A DNA stretch of 64,000 nucleotides from Varroa destructor (GCF_002443255.2 NW_019211455.1:49440638-49504637), one strand, 5' to 3'. Shown: positions 1 to 13,530, counted from the stretch's first letter. The notes: generated from the letters alone by a model not told the origin. A program made the numbers and translations.

Positions 1-3000
1 TATATATAGATGTGCTAGCACACTCAAGCTGGAATACTCAGCAAATGACGCCGAATGCATGGCCTTGTAGGCATGTACATTTCGGGGGTAAGACACAATA
101 TTCCCAGAAAGGGAGTGGTATTAGTGGCTGGCAGTGCAGGAAAGCAGCAATGACCGCCAGCACAACAAGCTTTGCTACTCAACGTCCGGCAACAGCCGAG
201 CGAACGCCCAATAGGACGACCGTCCCACTCGTGCTTTAGGTGCTGGCGTTGCCGTTATTACCTCATATAGCGTCGTGTCACAGCCATTTTATACCAAATG
301 TAGAAACAGGGCCAGGAATGCAAAGGAAAAAGAATTGCTTAGGATTGCATTTTCGGCTCCGCAACCGCATTTGGAGCTACGGCGGCAGCAGCAGCAATGA
401 TCGGCGTGTGCTCGGTTTCGCGCGTGGTCAAAAGATCTCAGCGCGGGCGTAATCGAGCCACGCTAAGCGCACTCAGTCGCCACGATATTCGCCACTATAT
501 TGCGGTCTGCCTGTCGGTATAATCTAGGCAGACGTTGCCCAGACGTATAAAACTGGTGTGCCTTTTAAAGCAGTTTCCCGAGTTCAGGAGAGGGATCCCC
601 TACCCCCCCGAGAGAATTAGATTGGAACCAACTAGCCATATTCTGCGACCCGGTCGATCCACTCGTAAAGCAGTCAGTCAGTCAGTCCACTTAGCCGTCT
701 CTGCTATGGCGCTGAACTGTCAAATTAGGCGCGTCGTTGAGACAGCAGCAATTAAATGGAAGAGCTCAAGAATTTCGATATCTTACTCAAACACACGTGC
801 ACATTTAGCTATCTTTACTACGGAAATCGTACTGCCGAATATGCCCGCCGGGATGTCACTGTTCTAACCGCTGCCGAAACCTCTTTAAGCTGTTTGCGGA
901 GCCATACGGAGCTGAGTGATGACAGTAACGACAGCTATGGCTAGCCGGTTATCACTGGCAGACTTTACAGTTTTCGTTGGAGGACAGGGACGAAAACACA
1001 GACCTGTTCATTGCTTTGCAGCGCAGAGTCGAATTGTGCAGGCAGAGGCCACCATGCGTAGAGGTCCACCCTCCACATCCCCATCTCCAAAATGTTATAA
1101 CAGGCGAAGAAACTGTATTTGATAAGAGAAAGAAGATGCAAGTAAACGAGCGAAATTTCCTAGGAGCAGCGGGAACGACTGGAGTGGGGACCTGATTAAT
1201 AAAATCGCAGTCGGAGCATTCTCCGCATAGGAGTGCATAAATATAAACACTTATCGTTTCGACTTTTCTTGTCTCACGTAGTGAAGTAAAAGCGAGGAAC
1301 GAGACGAGGGAAAGGAATACATGGGTGTGATAACAGAAATAAGTATTGTTCAACAATGTTTTACAGAAAGCGAGAGAGTGTGCGTTGCTTTTTTTGAACA
1401 TATAGCAGGGAAAAGTAACTGGTACAAAAAATACAGACGCAGATAGCAGGGTCCGTGGGTAGCAGAAATCCGGGCACGCAAGCACCAGTGATGACACCAG
1501 AGTGTGGAATCCGGAATTCACTGGTGCTTTTGTGTTGAATCTCCGGCTTCTTATGTGTCTCAACATCCTCACACGTCTCTGCATCACTGCTATTGCGCTT
1601 CTCCGACCCCGGCGAACGCTAATAGAAACCTCACGACAAACTAAAGGAAAAGACGGAAGCTGAACGCAGCATGGAACCGGCAGCTTGAAGGCAACGCAGA
1701 GGGATGTCACCCCCAGCTACACCGAAGCAGCCATTTTGTTATTATGGAAGACTGCCGTTTCTAGCGCTCCTGCGAAATGCTCCGGCGAGGACCGAAGTAG
1801 AAAGATTTACACTGAATCAAGACTGCACCACCACTGCCAGGTAGTCACTATCAGCAAATTCTGCTACATTCTTCCGACTGCTCAACGCACACGTCTCCGC
1901 GAAACGCACGCGTCTCACCTTAGTACATGAACGAGGATTTCGTAGAAATGGATGAACATGAAATTACATACCACAGACGGCAGCTCCACGCATATTGGGA
2001 TAAAGCTTTACTCGTACTATTAACCTTTGCCGTATTTCCGCAACTGCTGCCGTCTCGATAGGTAATGGTACATTAAAGACACCGAACAGCCGTAATCGAC
2101 GTTGACCCATGGCCCTACAGTATTTAGGACAAATCCTTCGTTATTATCTGCTTGTACATATTTGAACGAACCTGAAAATAAACCCGATCGTAAAGCGTAA
2201 AAAATTACGGGACGAGCAGGGGTGGACTGCAAGGGTATCTGCAATCTTCCTACCCTGATTAATTCTTTAACTTAACATATTCCTAGCTACGGCTATCGAC
2301 CATAGACAAAGTACGACGAAGCGACTTTCCCTATAGAGATGTAAACCCACACAGATTATATGCAATAGTGAGCACACGCACGGCCAAGCACACACGAACA
2401 GACCTAAGTAGCGTATAGCTGATAACCATAGACACGATAAACGTTACTCATAACAGCTTCATACAATCCTCACTGCAACTAGACGACAACGTCATAGTGT
2501 TGTACGGAGTATTAAAAATGATGCCAGGCACAAATTGTTCATAGAGCTCTGCATAGCTACCCATTTGCTCAAGCTCGAACTTTCGATTCTGTAATCGCAC
2601 CCACAGAAAATGCCTGACGAAATAGGCCCATAAAAGTAAAGCATGGGCGTTACGGACCGCATCGCAAGAATACCGTGCGTAGATTGTCAATTGCAATAAA
2701 ACGTGATTGCAAGCAGAATCAAGGATTCTATGCAAGGGAACCGCGATCCCCGCTTTTTCTAATGCAGGTCAATTTGTCAAATAAATATACTTCTTCCAGT
2801 AATTTTCTCCTTCTAAAGACGTATTGGAGAAGTATCTTGTCTACCTAGAAACTAGCAGTGAGGCCCCACTGTCCTATTAAATGCATGTAGGTACATGAAA
2901 CCCTAACTTCATTTGGTCTTTAGTTTGTCTAACCACGCGTTATTGGACGGAACGCTATAGCTATTACGAACAGTAAACGCTGTACAAACTATACATGCTG

Positions 3001-3568
3001 ACAACACAACACACTAGTTTTAGTAATATTATTTTTTGTAAAAAGTATAGTATATTTATTAACTAGCATAGAAAAAAAAGCCTTATGACTTCAATGTTGA
3101 CCTTTCCTAACGTTGTCTTCTTGTATGTGAATATATATTTATACGCAATTCCGCTGAAATAAACATTCCGATAAATATCTTTCTCTTATAATAGCACACA
3201 CGCCACTGTGGTACACGCATAATATATATCTATAGACACGCTGAAAGGAAGAACAAAAACTCATTGCACGCACATCGAAAGCATCTAATCTTCATTACTT
3301 TTCCTTCTCATCTCCTTAGATATCTTACGGGTGCGTCACGTATGCGAGAAGTTAAATGATATAACGTTCAGCTAACAAAAATCGCATTTTGTACGTCCAG
3401 CTTAGTTACCTGTCATCGGCCACACGGTGATATCATGTTAATATCATTTTATTACACCTCGCTGTGAGTATTTAGTAGAATGATGCAAATTACAGTGCAG
3501 CGGCAAACTCAAGAAATCGGGGGGGACAGAAATCGACCAGTAAAAGGCGGAGGAGTAGAGAGACTTAC
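1..3568. other. non-coding, presumed first part of KCNQ intron 1
   Basis: This stretch follows the donor of KCNQ exon A on the minus strand, so it should be the beginning of that intron. I saw no exon matching the channel S1 segment. A minus-strand frame at about 952-1710 stays open for roughly 250 codons, but it begins with GTG and its translation has no recognisable motif. The rest is AT-rich from about 2 kb onward. No tRNA, transposon or other gene was recognised. Confidence 0.4.
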
Positions 3569-3837
3569 ACGAGGAGATGATAAACGATTGCCCTCCATCC
3601 ACGTGGGCGCTCGAGGAAGTTATGAAGGTAAAGCTGGCGCTTACGAGTCCGCGCGTCATAGCTGACGCCAGGGCGGTGCTTCTGGTTGGCGCAGATGCGG
3701 CGTGCGCCGGGCTCCCCTAAGCTGGGAGAGTTCTGGGGCGAGACGGTCGTCGTCTCGATGCGGCCCAGCTCGAGTTGCTGGGCGGCCAACTGGGTGTGCT
3801 GTTCCGTTGAGGCGGTCGTCCACCATCGCGAGCTCAT
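3569..3837 (-). CDS. KCNQ: KCNQ (KQT) voltage-gated potassium channel, first coding exon A (partial gene)
   Basis: This exon encodes the cytoplasmic N-terminus of a KCNQ-type potassium channel, the family that forms tetrameric, slowly activating M-type channels in the plasma membrane. From the ATG at 3837 (context AAAATGAGC) it gives 89 codons plus two bases. Residues 61-87 hold the family block just before S1: a basic stretch (RTRKRQ), then HNFLERPRGW at 72-81 and IVYH at 84-87. Vertebrate KCNQ proteins have the closely similar YNxLERPxGW. The exon ends at CTCGT followed by a strong GTAAGT donor at 3568-3563, in phase 2. Human KCNQ1 exon 1 also ends in phase 2 directly after this block. Residues 1-60 are low in recognisable motifs and rich in Q, S and T. 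The frame is open upstream of the ATG to about 4506, but without another methionine. The S1-S6 exons would lie left of the window. Confidence 0.85.
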
Positions 3838-4506
3838 TTTATTACGCTCGATGCCATAGATATCCGGCACGCACAGAGTATGCTTCCCGGTGATCACCAC
3901 GACGCTGTCGCATGGACCACCGGCGGCAGTGTGTTGACCACCAGCTTTTGGGGCTGTTGGCCCGGGACAAAGTCCAACTCCAGAACCCGGGCGCTTCTTG
4001 ATTGACCCTTTAAAGGTGCGTTGTTGCTGTTGAAGCGGTTGCTGTCCTGGTAAACGTTGTTTGCCGTGCTCCTGTTGTTGTCTTTTTCCGCTAAACCGCG
4101 CAACCTTTCTGCCACCAAGGCCACCTCTGCCGCCAACGCCGCTGCTGCAACCCTGCTCAGCGCGTTCGGCATGCTCGGCGGACTCCGGGCAGAGTCGGTC
4201 TTCCCCTGGTCCCGGCTGGAAGAGCTGCCCTGCAGCAGCTGGCTTCGCTGCGGTTGCTGTTGCAGCCTCTTCAGCCCGCTCAGTCTGTTCGGACACGTCA
4301 GATAATGCAACAACACCTGACGACGCAGCAACAGCTCGTGGCTCGACCGGTACGAGCAGGACATCCAGTACCCCAGCAACGCTGTCCTCTACGGGAAACC
4401 CAGGAAGCACGACACCACTCTTCCAACCGTCGCGCCGAAGACGCCTCCGGGGCTCTAAGCACTCACAGCTTTTTCGGTCTCTTGTGGAACAGTCTTCTCC
4501 ACTCAC
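3838..4506 (-). other. GC-rich leader upstream of KCNQ exon A
   Basis: This region directly precedes the KCNQ exon A start codon and is markedly richer in GC and in CAG/CTG-like triplets than its surroundings. The KCNQ reading frame is open through it, back to a TAA just before 4506, yet has no ATG. It is probably 5' untranslated region plus promoter. A spliced-in upstream coding exon could alternatively use this open frame as an N-terminal extension. A second frame is also open here and is listed separately. Confidence 0.45.
3894..4364 (-). CDS. upstream ORF of 156 codons in the KCNQ exon A leader
   Basis: This ATG-started frame lies in the leader of KCNQ exon A and ends in TGA 56 bases before the KCNQ ATG, in a different frame. 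The predicted product has no domain I recognise. It contains Q/S-rich runs and, around residues 73-94, an alanine/leucine-rich stretch with scattered charges (including ALAAEVALVAERLRGLAEKD) that could form an amphipathic helix. It may be an upstream ORF that lowers translation of the channel isoform, an alternative coding frame, or simply an open frame permitted by high GC. Two overlapping long frames in one GC-rich leader argue for caution. Confidence 0.2.
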   Translation of the reverse strand: MSCSYRSSHELLLRRQVLLHYLTCPNRLSGLKRLQQQPQRSQLLQGSSSSRDQGKTDSARSPPSMPNALSRVAAAALAAEVALVAERLRGLAEKDNNRSTANNVYQDSNRFNSNNAPLKGQSRSARVLELDFVPGQQPQKLVVNTLPPVVHATASW

Positions 4507-7500
4507 ACTTTTTCGAAGAATTTAGGACGACGTTGAACAGCTTCAGTAATCACAGGTAGTCGTGATACTGCTCCGAGGTAATGGTGTTTCTTTTAACATT
4601 CGATCTTTATCTGCTGTTGTTCCTGTTGCCGTCGTTCTCCATCGACGTTTCCCCCGTTTCGGAGTTAACTAGGCGCACTTTTCAACTTTCACTTCTTTAA
4701 ATTTGTCGAAGTCGAACGACCAGACATAGAAATCACAACATCAACCTGTGACGCCAGGTTACGCACACATAAAAACACGTGAGATAAGGGCAAACACATA
4801 CAGAGCTCACTTCAGATTGGGCTCCGCTTCTGATTTCTCACTGAAAGCATTAGTGTAACCATCAGTGGATGCCGCTTCAACACTGCGTTTAGATCGACCT
4901 TATCGTTAAACAACCGTATCATCCATCCACTTTGAAATCGGTTCTCAATGAAAAATTGTAATTGAAACATAACCGAAAGAAACGAGCAAGACGATGAACC
5001 TCATCAAAAGACGAGGTCTCGAGTGGCAGGATTCAACTGGATAACCAGCTACCTAGCTAGTTACATAGTCGCGGAGCGTGGGGACGACCGCTCAATTGTA
5101 GAGAAAGCATGATCGTTTGCCTTGACCATTATTGCACTTTCCATACCCTGTTCTGTACAATTTCCAAACTAAACAAGTGATTCTTATCATCATTATTATT
5201 ACTATTATATATCAAAAGGTAGATAACTCGATTTTCTGCAGCACCGGTAGCAAAACAGGTAATTTAAGGTATTTATTTCAAATAGGTGGTTCTATCATAG
5301 TTTTGTTTGATCATTCGGCACCCCACTTGATTTTGGGACATTAGGTTGAGTAAGCACTACAGATGAGGTTCTTGTTACGAGGGCTGTTCAGCCTCAAAAT
5401 TAAAACTGGAGACAAAACAACTTCTACGGCTACGCGGTGTAGTCGATTTAATAGGTTTTTACGCAGGTTTACACTGGCTTCCGATTTGACAACGCAGAGA
5501 GTTCACACAAAACGAATGGAGCCAACGGCTCAGGCGAAAGAGGTGCATAATCGGAGACTTCGCATACAGACTTGCGGGTCCAATTTACAATTGTCAATTC
5601 ACGCCACCCGAGGCCTTACTTGTTTCTTGCTTGAATCACCCTTTCGTTGCCCGCTTTTGCGTTCCTCAATGACGTTCTTCGACCTCGTTAGTAGCAACGT
5701 CAGTTTCGCTCAAGCGCAGTGAGGTTGCACCAAGATGCCTAGGATGGCGGCTCCTTCGTTGACAAGCCGTCACTCGAATCTACCGGCCGTGACATCCTCA
5801 AACCAACACGCACGGCCTCATGCCTCAGTGTACGATATATGCGTGCGATTATTCTAAACACAGTAACCACTTCAGTAGCAACTCGTGTTCGTGCATGTTG
5901 AGTTGGGTCAATTACTTCGAACCCCATACAAGTGGCCGGTACCGACAAAACTTGATTTATCGAACATGCACTACTACAATGTGTTTTAGATAAAACTTGG
6001 TTCGTGCCGTGTTTTTTTTTTTGGTACGTGGTCGATTACATGAGGCTACTAGTATTCATTAGCAACATTGCCTTTCTTCTTTTTTCCGTTTTCGTTTTCC
6101 TATGGGAGAACTTTACGGTCGTTGCTTTTCTTTGTATTGGGCAAGAGTTCGTCGCTGTCACGTTAGTAAGTTCCGTCTACCGATTCTTGCACTCACCTTG
6201 TACTTGTTGGAACAAGTGTTTTTCTTCACATAGTTTTTTCCTGTTTATCGGAACCTTTTTTTTTGAAATTTTTCCTTATTGCCTTTTGCTTGCTCGCAAA
6301 TAACGTGCTCGGAGTCGGTGCGTTGTGTCTGTAGTTTCGACGATAATTAGGAACGAAATATAACATTGCTATAACAGTAAAAGTAAATCGAGAAGCAATG
6401 AAAGGCCGACCTGACTAGGTTGCCCTGTGATCACATACAAAAGAATCAGACATCAACGTTCTCACATTCACAGGCGCCCGCCCAAATCGCTGGCATTAAT
6501 TGCGTTGAACGATAACAGAATTAGGGATTATTACGGCGTCCGGTATAACGGTGATTGTATGTGCTAGAAAATAGTTATTGCAATGACGCACAGCAGCTGG
6601 TCATCATCGTCAGTGGTCGCTGTGTTCTATATTCTTTTTCGTAGTCGTCCTCCTTTGCGTCTTGTTCGCTCAATTGGACCGATAGTAACTTGTTTCTGCT
6701 GTTATTACTGTAATTGCCCAAGTAGTTGGACTTGGATGGTGGTAATAAAAATCAAGGCACTCAAAGTACACCGTTGATACTTCTGCTGTAACCGTTGTCG
6801 TAATAGATGATCGACGTTGTGATCTGATAATGTTTTTATGATAATATTGTTGCTGTTGGTATTGCGGTGGCGATAGTTGTTACGCGCTGGTTGAAGCCCA
6901 CGAACCTGGGCTTCTGAACACAAACTCTCCCACAAGCACCTCTCTTACTGTTGTTGTTGTTATTGGCCAACTCCTCGCGCTCGACTTGCCTACAACTACA
7001 CTGCCATTACTACAAAGTAACGCCAGACACAGATTCGACTAGTGCGCTTGTTATTGTTACTGCTGCCGGTGTTTCTGCATCGATGTGGGCTCTCTTTCGT
7101 CTCTACAGCGCCAACACCTAAGCTCGCTCGCTCTCTCTCCGCTTTGTCGGGGCCGCGCGCTCCGAAAGCGGTCTCATCAAAAAAGACGGACGCTCTGCTC
7201 TCTTGTTTAGCTGGTCGGCTTGGCGCGCCACTAGCTTGCGCTCGTCGTCGGCTGTCTACCAGCGCCGGCTCCCAAAGCCTGGCGCCACTGTAGTGTCGGG
7301 TGGAGGCGCCACTATCGGCTGTTGGGAAATCATGAGTTCGGACGTCGTAGCTCCGCCTGGCGAGTGTCTTGGAAAACGGTGCGGTGCAGCTGCGGGAAAC
7401 AGCCGCGTGACAGACAAGCGTGCGTTGACCACGTGTGCGTCATTAATAGGAACCGATTTAGCCGCTGATAGCCATAGGGTAGAAAAAAAATAGGAGCGCA

Positions 7501-10500
7501 GAGAGATCGACGCGGTGACAGTGGATGTGCGAATGTGTACCACTGACTTCTGTAGCGGGTCACACTTTTGTCCATCTGGTAAAAAGCGACCGTAACTGCC
7601 GTTCTAAAGCTTTAATGTTATCGTTGACTAAATTTAGTTCATCCGCCATCATCATTATCGTTATCATGTTGGGTGAACGAATAGACGAATTAAACTAAGC
7701 CACAATGGGATGTTAGTTCTTCTACACGACATCTGAATAGAGGAAGGAACAAGCAGGTTTTCACTTAGCTAAATTAGCGTAGCCTGTGCAACCGGAGAAT
7801 GGATAACGTTCGCACGTATACATCGACACTGCGCTCCGCACAAGGCCGCTGGTCCGTAAAAATTATAACTTAAGACGACATTGACCGCTTGCGGGTACAC
7901 ATATTAAACGAACTAACTTAGTCTCTTGTTGGCTAGCAACGAAGTAGATCAATCTACTCTCAGGAACGAACGCTTTTTTAACCTTTAAGCCGCGTTTATC
8001 CAGCGAGATATCAGCACGCAGCCGGCGATATCGGACCTAAAAGGCAAAACGTAGAGGATTAAATCAATTTCACGTCGCGTTGCTCGAAACCGCTCGCGTG
8101 TATGGACTAGGCTTCCATTATTTCCAAAACACAACTTGTTGAACCTGGCGCCGCGGCGGGCTCCTTGCACGAGTCCGAAACAACAGGGCTATGCAACCAG
8201 CGGCTCCGTCGTCTGTCCTGTGAGAGCACTCCTTGGGAGTGCGGATATCTGCTCTGCTCAGTAAAGTCGATTTCCACTTCCTTCCAGAGATCGGTTCACA
8301 GATTCCTGATTAACGAAGTAGGAAAAACCCTAGCGGCTTTTTCCCACAAGCTGTGGCATGTGCCCCTGTACCTCTACGCACATACCGTAACCCGAACTTC
8401 TCTGTCCAAAAAATACTGTGCTATTAAGAAATAGACAGTACCTTTTGTTTCCTGATGACCCTGACGACAGAAAGCATTATAACGAGGTCTCAACTGTCCG
8501 AGATAGCACAGATCGCTATTTGTTGTGGTCAGAGCGATAGAAGATGCTTTGGTTAAATGTGAAGCCGTCTACTTTCCAACATTCGCAGGTATATAGATCG
8601 TCCCGTGCTTGAAGCCAGATGTCTGATGGAAGGCCTAGCCAAGGTAATCACAGCCGTAAAACTCGAAACACTCAGTGGACTCCAATCATCTTGCAGCAGA
8701 GCAATCAGTTGGTGCGCCACTAGGCCGGCATCATTGTAGACACTCGAGGTGATCGACCTGATGAGCTATCCCGATATTTGAGCCGCAGTCGCGTGGTAGA
8801 GCCAGACATTGCCCATATACCGCGATACGAGCACACTTCACCAGCGCAGCTCCCACCAAAGAGTGCTTATACTCCTCCGTGTGTGATCTCTAACCAGCCG
8901 GACTAACTTACAATACGAAGTCACCCTCGTCGAGAAAATTAGCGGAAGGTGTCGATTCATCGCTTCGCAAATTTTTCCTAAAAAATTCAAGCCTTACACC
9001 CAGCTCCTCTAGCAGACTCCATTTGGCACTCACGAAATGTGTGCATGCCTTACTAGCTTCTTTGTCGCAAGAGAAAAATTTTTCTCAGAAGCCTACTTCC
9101 TTCGGAGCGTTCGTAAATTTGACCTTAAAGCTTTTCAACATTACTTTTGCACTGATTTTGAAATTGAACTCTCGAATATCAACTTGGTTCAGTGCCTATT
9201 GTTCCTTCGCGATTCGTTCGTACTCCACAGCCACAAGCTTTGATTTTATAGAACTTATCCATAGACAAACATTAATGGTAGCATTACCATTATATATGTA
9301 CAGCAAAAATGAATGAGCCCAAAGGTTTAGATGTAAAAATAGGCCAATACGGAGTACGCGTGGTCCTGTTCGTTACCACAGAGGTCATGTATATTAATAT
9401 TTCCACTTCTTAATGGGACGCTAGCGTCTTCGAGTAGGTGTAGTCATCAAATGCAGCTTTGGCATACCGGATTTTTGCAACTGAAAGAATTCGCGCGTTG
9501 CGTCGGAACTCGTTGGCAAACCTAGGCTTTTTTGTTTGAACTTCCCCTTTCTGCCTGTTTCCTAATATTTGCCAGGCATTAACTTTCGCAAACAAAAGAC
9601 GAAGTTGGACTCCAATTTTGAAAAGATCAACATTAGCCCTTAGGTAAAACACGTTGCGACGTTATATATGATAGTTTCTGTTGCTGTGTGTATATGCTTC
9701 ACGCTCAAAATGTTAGCTTAAATTGCCGCATATCTTCACTTCCTTGAGTCATTTTGTCGCTCCAACGTAACTCTAGAAATTTTGTGCCCCTTTCTATGAT
9801 ACTAACCGCTCGACGTTTCTGTTCTTTTTTTCCTTTAACCAGAGATCCCGAATTCCCTTCATTTTTTTAAAAACCTTTGACTTTCCCCTACATAGCTGAA
9901 GTCTATGGCATGTTCGGTTAGTGGTCCCATCTTCGAGTACAACCTCATTTAAACCTTTAAACAGCACCAATAGACGGCGCTGGAAAATTTCGTCGCGACT
10001 AGTGGCAATCCTCAAACTAGTCTCAATAGCTGGTTACATGCGTGACGTAGGGCCGGACTTTAGGCTGACTTCTGACACTCATTTAGAGATAATGTTTCTC
10101 ATGATGCTAGACATGTGCATTTAGTAGTAGTTGTTAGGCATTTTTGGTACACAGAGCAAAAAACAGACCTTGTAAGGTCATAAGACTTAGTTGGAAAAAA
10201 AATATGTATACTGGTTAAGGTACGCCTTAGGAAAGGGTCTTAGGAGAATAATTCCGTGGAGAGAATACATTTAGCAAAGGATCAAACCGCTCCGTTCGAT
10301 GCGAACCGGGAATGGGTTTATCATAGGACGGCGAGACTCGCTCCGTTGCCAGAGAGAGGCGGAAATGCCAATAGCTCTAGGCAAAATCGCCAGACATAAA
10401 CTTGCTACAACCTAGACCCAGTGCAGGCAGATATCAAAATCTATAGCAGGCGTTGCAGGTTGGCAAATCTGGTCAAAAAAAGTCGCCGAATTGACTTCTT

Positions 10501-11328
10501 AGGCATCTTGGCTGAAGATCAGCGATAAACGTTTAACATCAGCACATAACACTCAGCCAATATTCGTAGAACGATAGGCGTCTTTGCTTCTGGTGAACTA
10601 GAATATGATGTAGCTAGTATCATTAGGTGTTATAGGTATCACTTAATCGGTAGACAAAGAGCTGATTGTAAATTAGAGTGACCAAAAGTGAAATTGCAAT
10701 GTTTTGATTGCTCGGACTGACGCAATGGAGCAACTTTGTTGATTGGCGTGTTTTTTTTTTATCAGACAAAAGATAGTTATAATAATCCAACATTTCTCAA
10801 ATAGCCCAATGAAGTCGGCTTGATGGGGGATTCATTTAACTGATGATTTATCGATTCTTACATAGGACGATCCTTGATGAATTCTGACAAACCGCGTTCA
10901 TTCTTACTTTGCCGATATTTTTCATGTAAATTTTTTCAAAAAAACCTACAGGATTTTGATAGGTATATCTGTTGCTGAGCAGCGGTTGTCTCAATCTCTC
11001 TTATAGCGGCACTGTGTTCTAAGTGGCCCGGCAGTGTTCTGTTGTTTACAGGCCCTAAGCTGTACCTAGGGCATCAACTGTCTTAGGTTAAAGAGTAAAT
11101 GCATGCGCTGCTGATTGATCAAAGCTATATACAGGTATACTATGTTCGGTATAAAGGACCTTATTTCAGGTGCTAATGCGAATTTGTTGTCTGTTCGGGA
11201 TAGCTTTCTTGTTTAGTACTTTCATATTTATAACTAATTAAATATACTTTGCTTCGTTATTCTTTGTTTATATTATAAAAAAATCTGATTATGGTCCTGA
11301 GTAATTCGTTAACAAAAAAACTTATTTA
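4507..11328. other. non-coding; CpG-rich patch at about 7.0-7.5 kb
   Basis: No gene was recognised. Between about 6.95 and 7.5 kb the sequence becomes CpG-rich, with CGCG and GGCGCGCC motifs, a short TTG run near 6950 and a CTCGCTCGCTCTCTC tract near 7120. This resembles a promoter or 5' leader, but no convincing start codon with a protein-like frame follows on either strand. The remainder is AT-rich sequence of the kind expected in a long intron or intergenic space. Confidence 0.35.
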
Positions 11329-11350
11329 CGTCCCAGGAGCGTCCCAGGAG
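11329..11350. repeat. two-copy 11-bp tandem duplication
   Basis: The unit CGTCCCAGGAG occurs twice in direct succession with no mismatch. It is a small local duplication in otherwise AT-rich non-coding DNA, probably from replication slippage. Confidence 0.8.
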
Positions 11351-13468
11351 CGGTTGAAGATCTTCATGTTAAGGTAGCCATGATACACAAATACTGTATG
11401 TAGGTCTATGGCGTTCATGTAAAGTTACTATCAATTCGTTTTCGGACGCAGATGCATGCGCAGTCCATCCTGCAATGCAGATGGTCTAGGACAGAAATGA
11501 AAACTTGTAATCGGTTTTTTTTTATAAAGGGCCACTTAGCGATATTGAGTGTTTTTAATAGATAGATCGCAAAATTTACTCCTGATATTAAATGTCACCG
11601 CAAGCTATAAATCATTAGGTATGACTGCATCCTTCGATCATAGCGTAACGCAAGGCAATGTACATTCTGCGGCATTCTCTAGTTTGGGTAGTGCTGACTG
11701 CTTCTTATACGTTTGGAAACTAAGTTGAGATTTAGAAGCCTCCCTTAAAATTTAATTCGAATCCTCGCGTTTCTTTCTTCGAATGTGTATTAAATCGGTA
11801 TTAAGGATGACCAGATATGTTCTTGCTGCAGGAGGGAACTGCACAGGGAACATAATACAAGCATACAGGGAATAAGGACAAAAGGGCTCACGTACTTGTT
11901 TTCCATGAAACTCCAGATAGTTAAATGTAAGGCGCCGAATTATAACATGTAAGCTTTACTAGTCGATCGAATCAACTTTGTTATGTGACTGTTGAAGGTG
12001 AAATTTTAATTGTTTTCAACATCAACCGTATAAACTGTCTCAATTAGGATTGATTCCTTTATGATGTGTGCAATTTAAATAGAAGTAGCTGCTGCACACC
12101 TGAGCGCACTTGAGATCAACATCTAGTTATTTGCACAGCAGTTGGTAAATTGCAGTTGGTAAAAAACTGAGCTAGTAAGCTGAACCCTGTTAGTATCGTC
12201 AGTGGTATCAACAGGTGTGTGCATATTTAAAGCTTGTCACCGTCGGATTAGTAGAAAATATGATTTGTTATTCTCGTTGTAGGGCGTAGGACGAAACATT
12301 TAATATTTACCCACGTATGTCAGACCCAAGTATAATCTTATATAATAGGTTATATACTTTACATACATAAATGTCGCAAATTATTTGAACAAAATTAAGC
12401 TGTCCTAACAAGTGATCGCTTAAATAATACAATCTGCTTTAAATAATATTCAGTCCTAGTAGTATAAATGTATTAAATATAGTACGAAGCATGGACATCT
12501 ATGAGCCGCAATGCAGATAAACGCGGCTTTTCAACTAGTGAATGACTCCTTGGTACGCGGCCTTAAGTCTTACGTTCCCACTACACTTCATTCATTCTAA
12601 TTTATAGTTAGGTAACTAACGTAACTCAGAGAACTATGAGTTTTTTCATGAATCGATATTGATTCGAAATTGAAGCTGTCAGGAGAGCCATAAGATACCT
12701 AATCCTAACAGCTTTACCACTCTGGTGCATCAGTTCAACTTTCTTGACTCTGTTTTCCTTGTGAATCATCTTTTTTTGCCATGCGGGGACGGCTTACCGC
12801 AAACAGGATAACCTTGAGTCTGACCTACTCTTTGCTTCCCCTTCACCCCTTGCCCATTGTGCACCTTTCGAGACCATTGCTCAGAAAGATTTCTTGTCTT
12901 TAGCTTCGACTGTGAGCTCACTTTTGTTCCCTCTCCCTTTGTCACGTTCGCTGAATCCTTGAACGACTACCATCTTGGAAGCTGGCGTTAGGACAAGATT
13001 CGACTATGGCTTGTACTCACTACTGCTAGTGTTTTAGTCCGACTAATCGGGTTGGCTGGATGTGTTAAGGCCCGAACCTCAGCGAAGTCCCCTGAACCGC
13101 GAGTTGACTGGTCGGTCGGTCCCAAACCTGCTCGGAGACCCTCCAGTTAGAGAGAAGTAAAGGCTGCGTAAGAGCAGATGCAGCTTTGTTGAATTGTGCT
13201 GGCTAGCTGAGGTCCCTCCCCGGTGACCGGAAACAGATCGACGTCAGTAGCCGCAGAGAAGGGTAAGACGCATTGTACGAGATGTACGACAGCGCAGCCT
13301 TGCATTGTAGCCCTCCCCCATTAACTTGAAATCCCAGGTAACAGCAGTCGCAGCAGGAACAACGCAATCGTTTCGACGGAAGCAGCAAAAGCTGGGCAGG
13401 CGGCAAGTAAAGCCGATAGTACTAGTAGTAGAGGAAGGACCGGCTAAGCAAGCTGACAGGGAGACGGA
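11351..13468. other. non-coding, no gene seen
   Basis: AT-rich DNA to about 12.7 kb, then more balanced composition leading into the CGGG repeat. A CpG-richer block starts near 13.0 kb. I saw no exon with protein-like sequence, no tRNA and no transposon domain. Confidence 0.35.
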
Positions 13469-13530
13469 CGGGCGGGCGGGCGGGCGGGCGGGCGGACGGT
13501 CGGTCGGTCGACCGACCGACCGACCGACCA
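13469..13530. repeat. compound tetranucleotide microsatellite with palindromic end
   Basis: Tandem GGCG units run directly into GGTC units, which then reverse into their complement GACC. The junction at 13497-13522 is a perfect 26-bp palindrome centred on TCGA. The first part is all G/C and could also adopt non-B structures. The open frames across it (Arg/Gly/Ala or Arg/Pro/Ser repeats) are by-products of the repeat. Confidence 0.9.

Noticed and set aside
952..1710. Minus-strand open frame of about 250 codons
   Set aside because: It starts with GTG, has no motif or membrane topology like KCNQ S1-S6, and its Cys/Ser/Phe-rich translation looks like an accidental frame. It is noted only in the interval description.
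3702..4559. Plus-strand frames opposite KCNQ exon A (up to 154 codons)
   Set aside because: They are complements of a GC-rich region whose minus strand carries the recognisable KCNQ block. They start at non-ATG codons or show Ala/Ser/Arg low-complexity sequence only.
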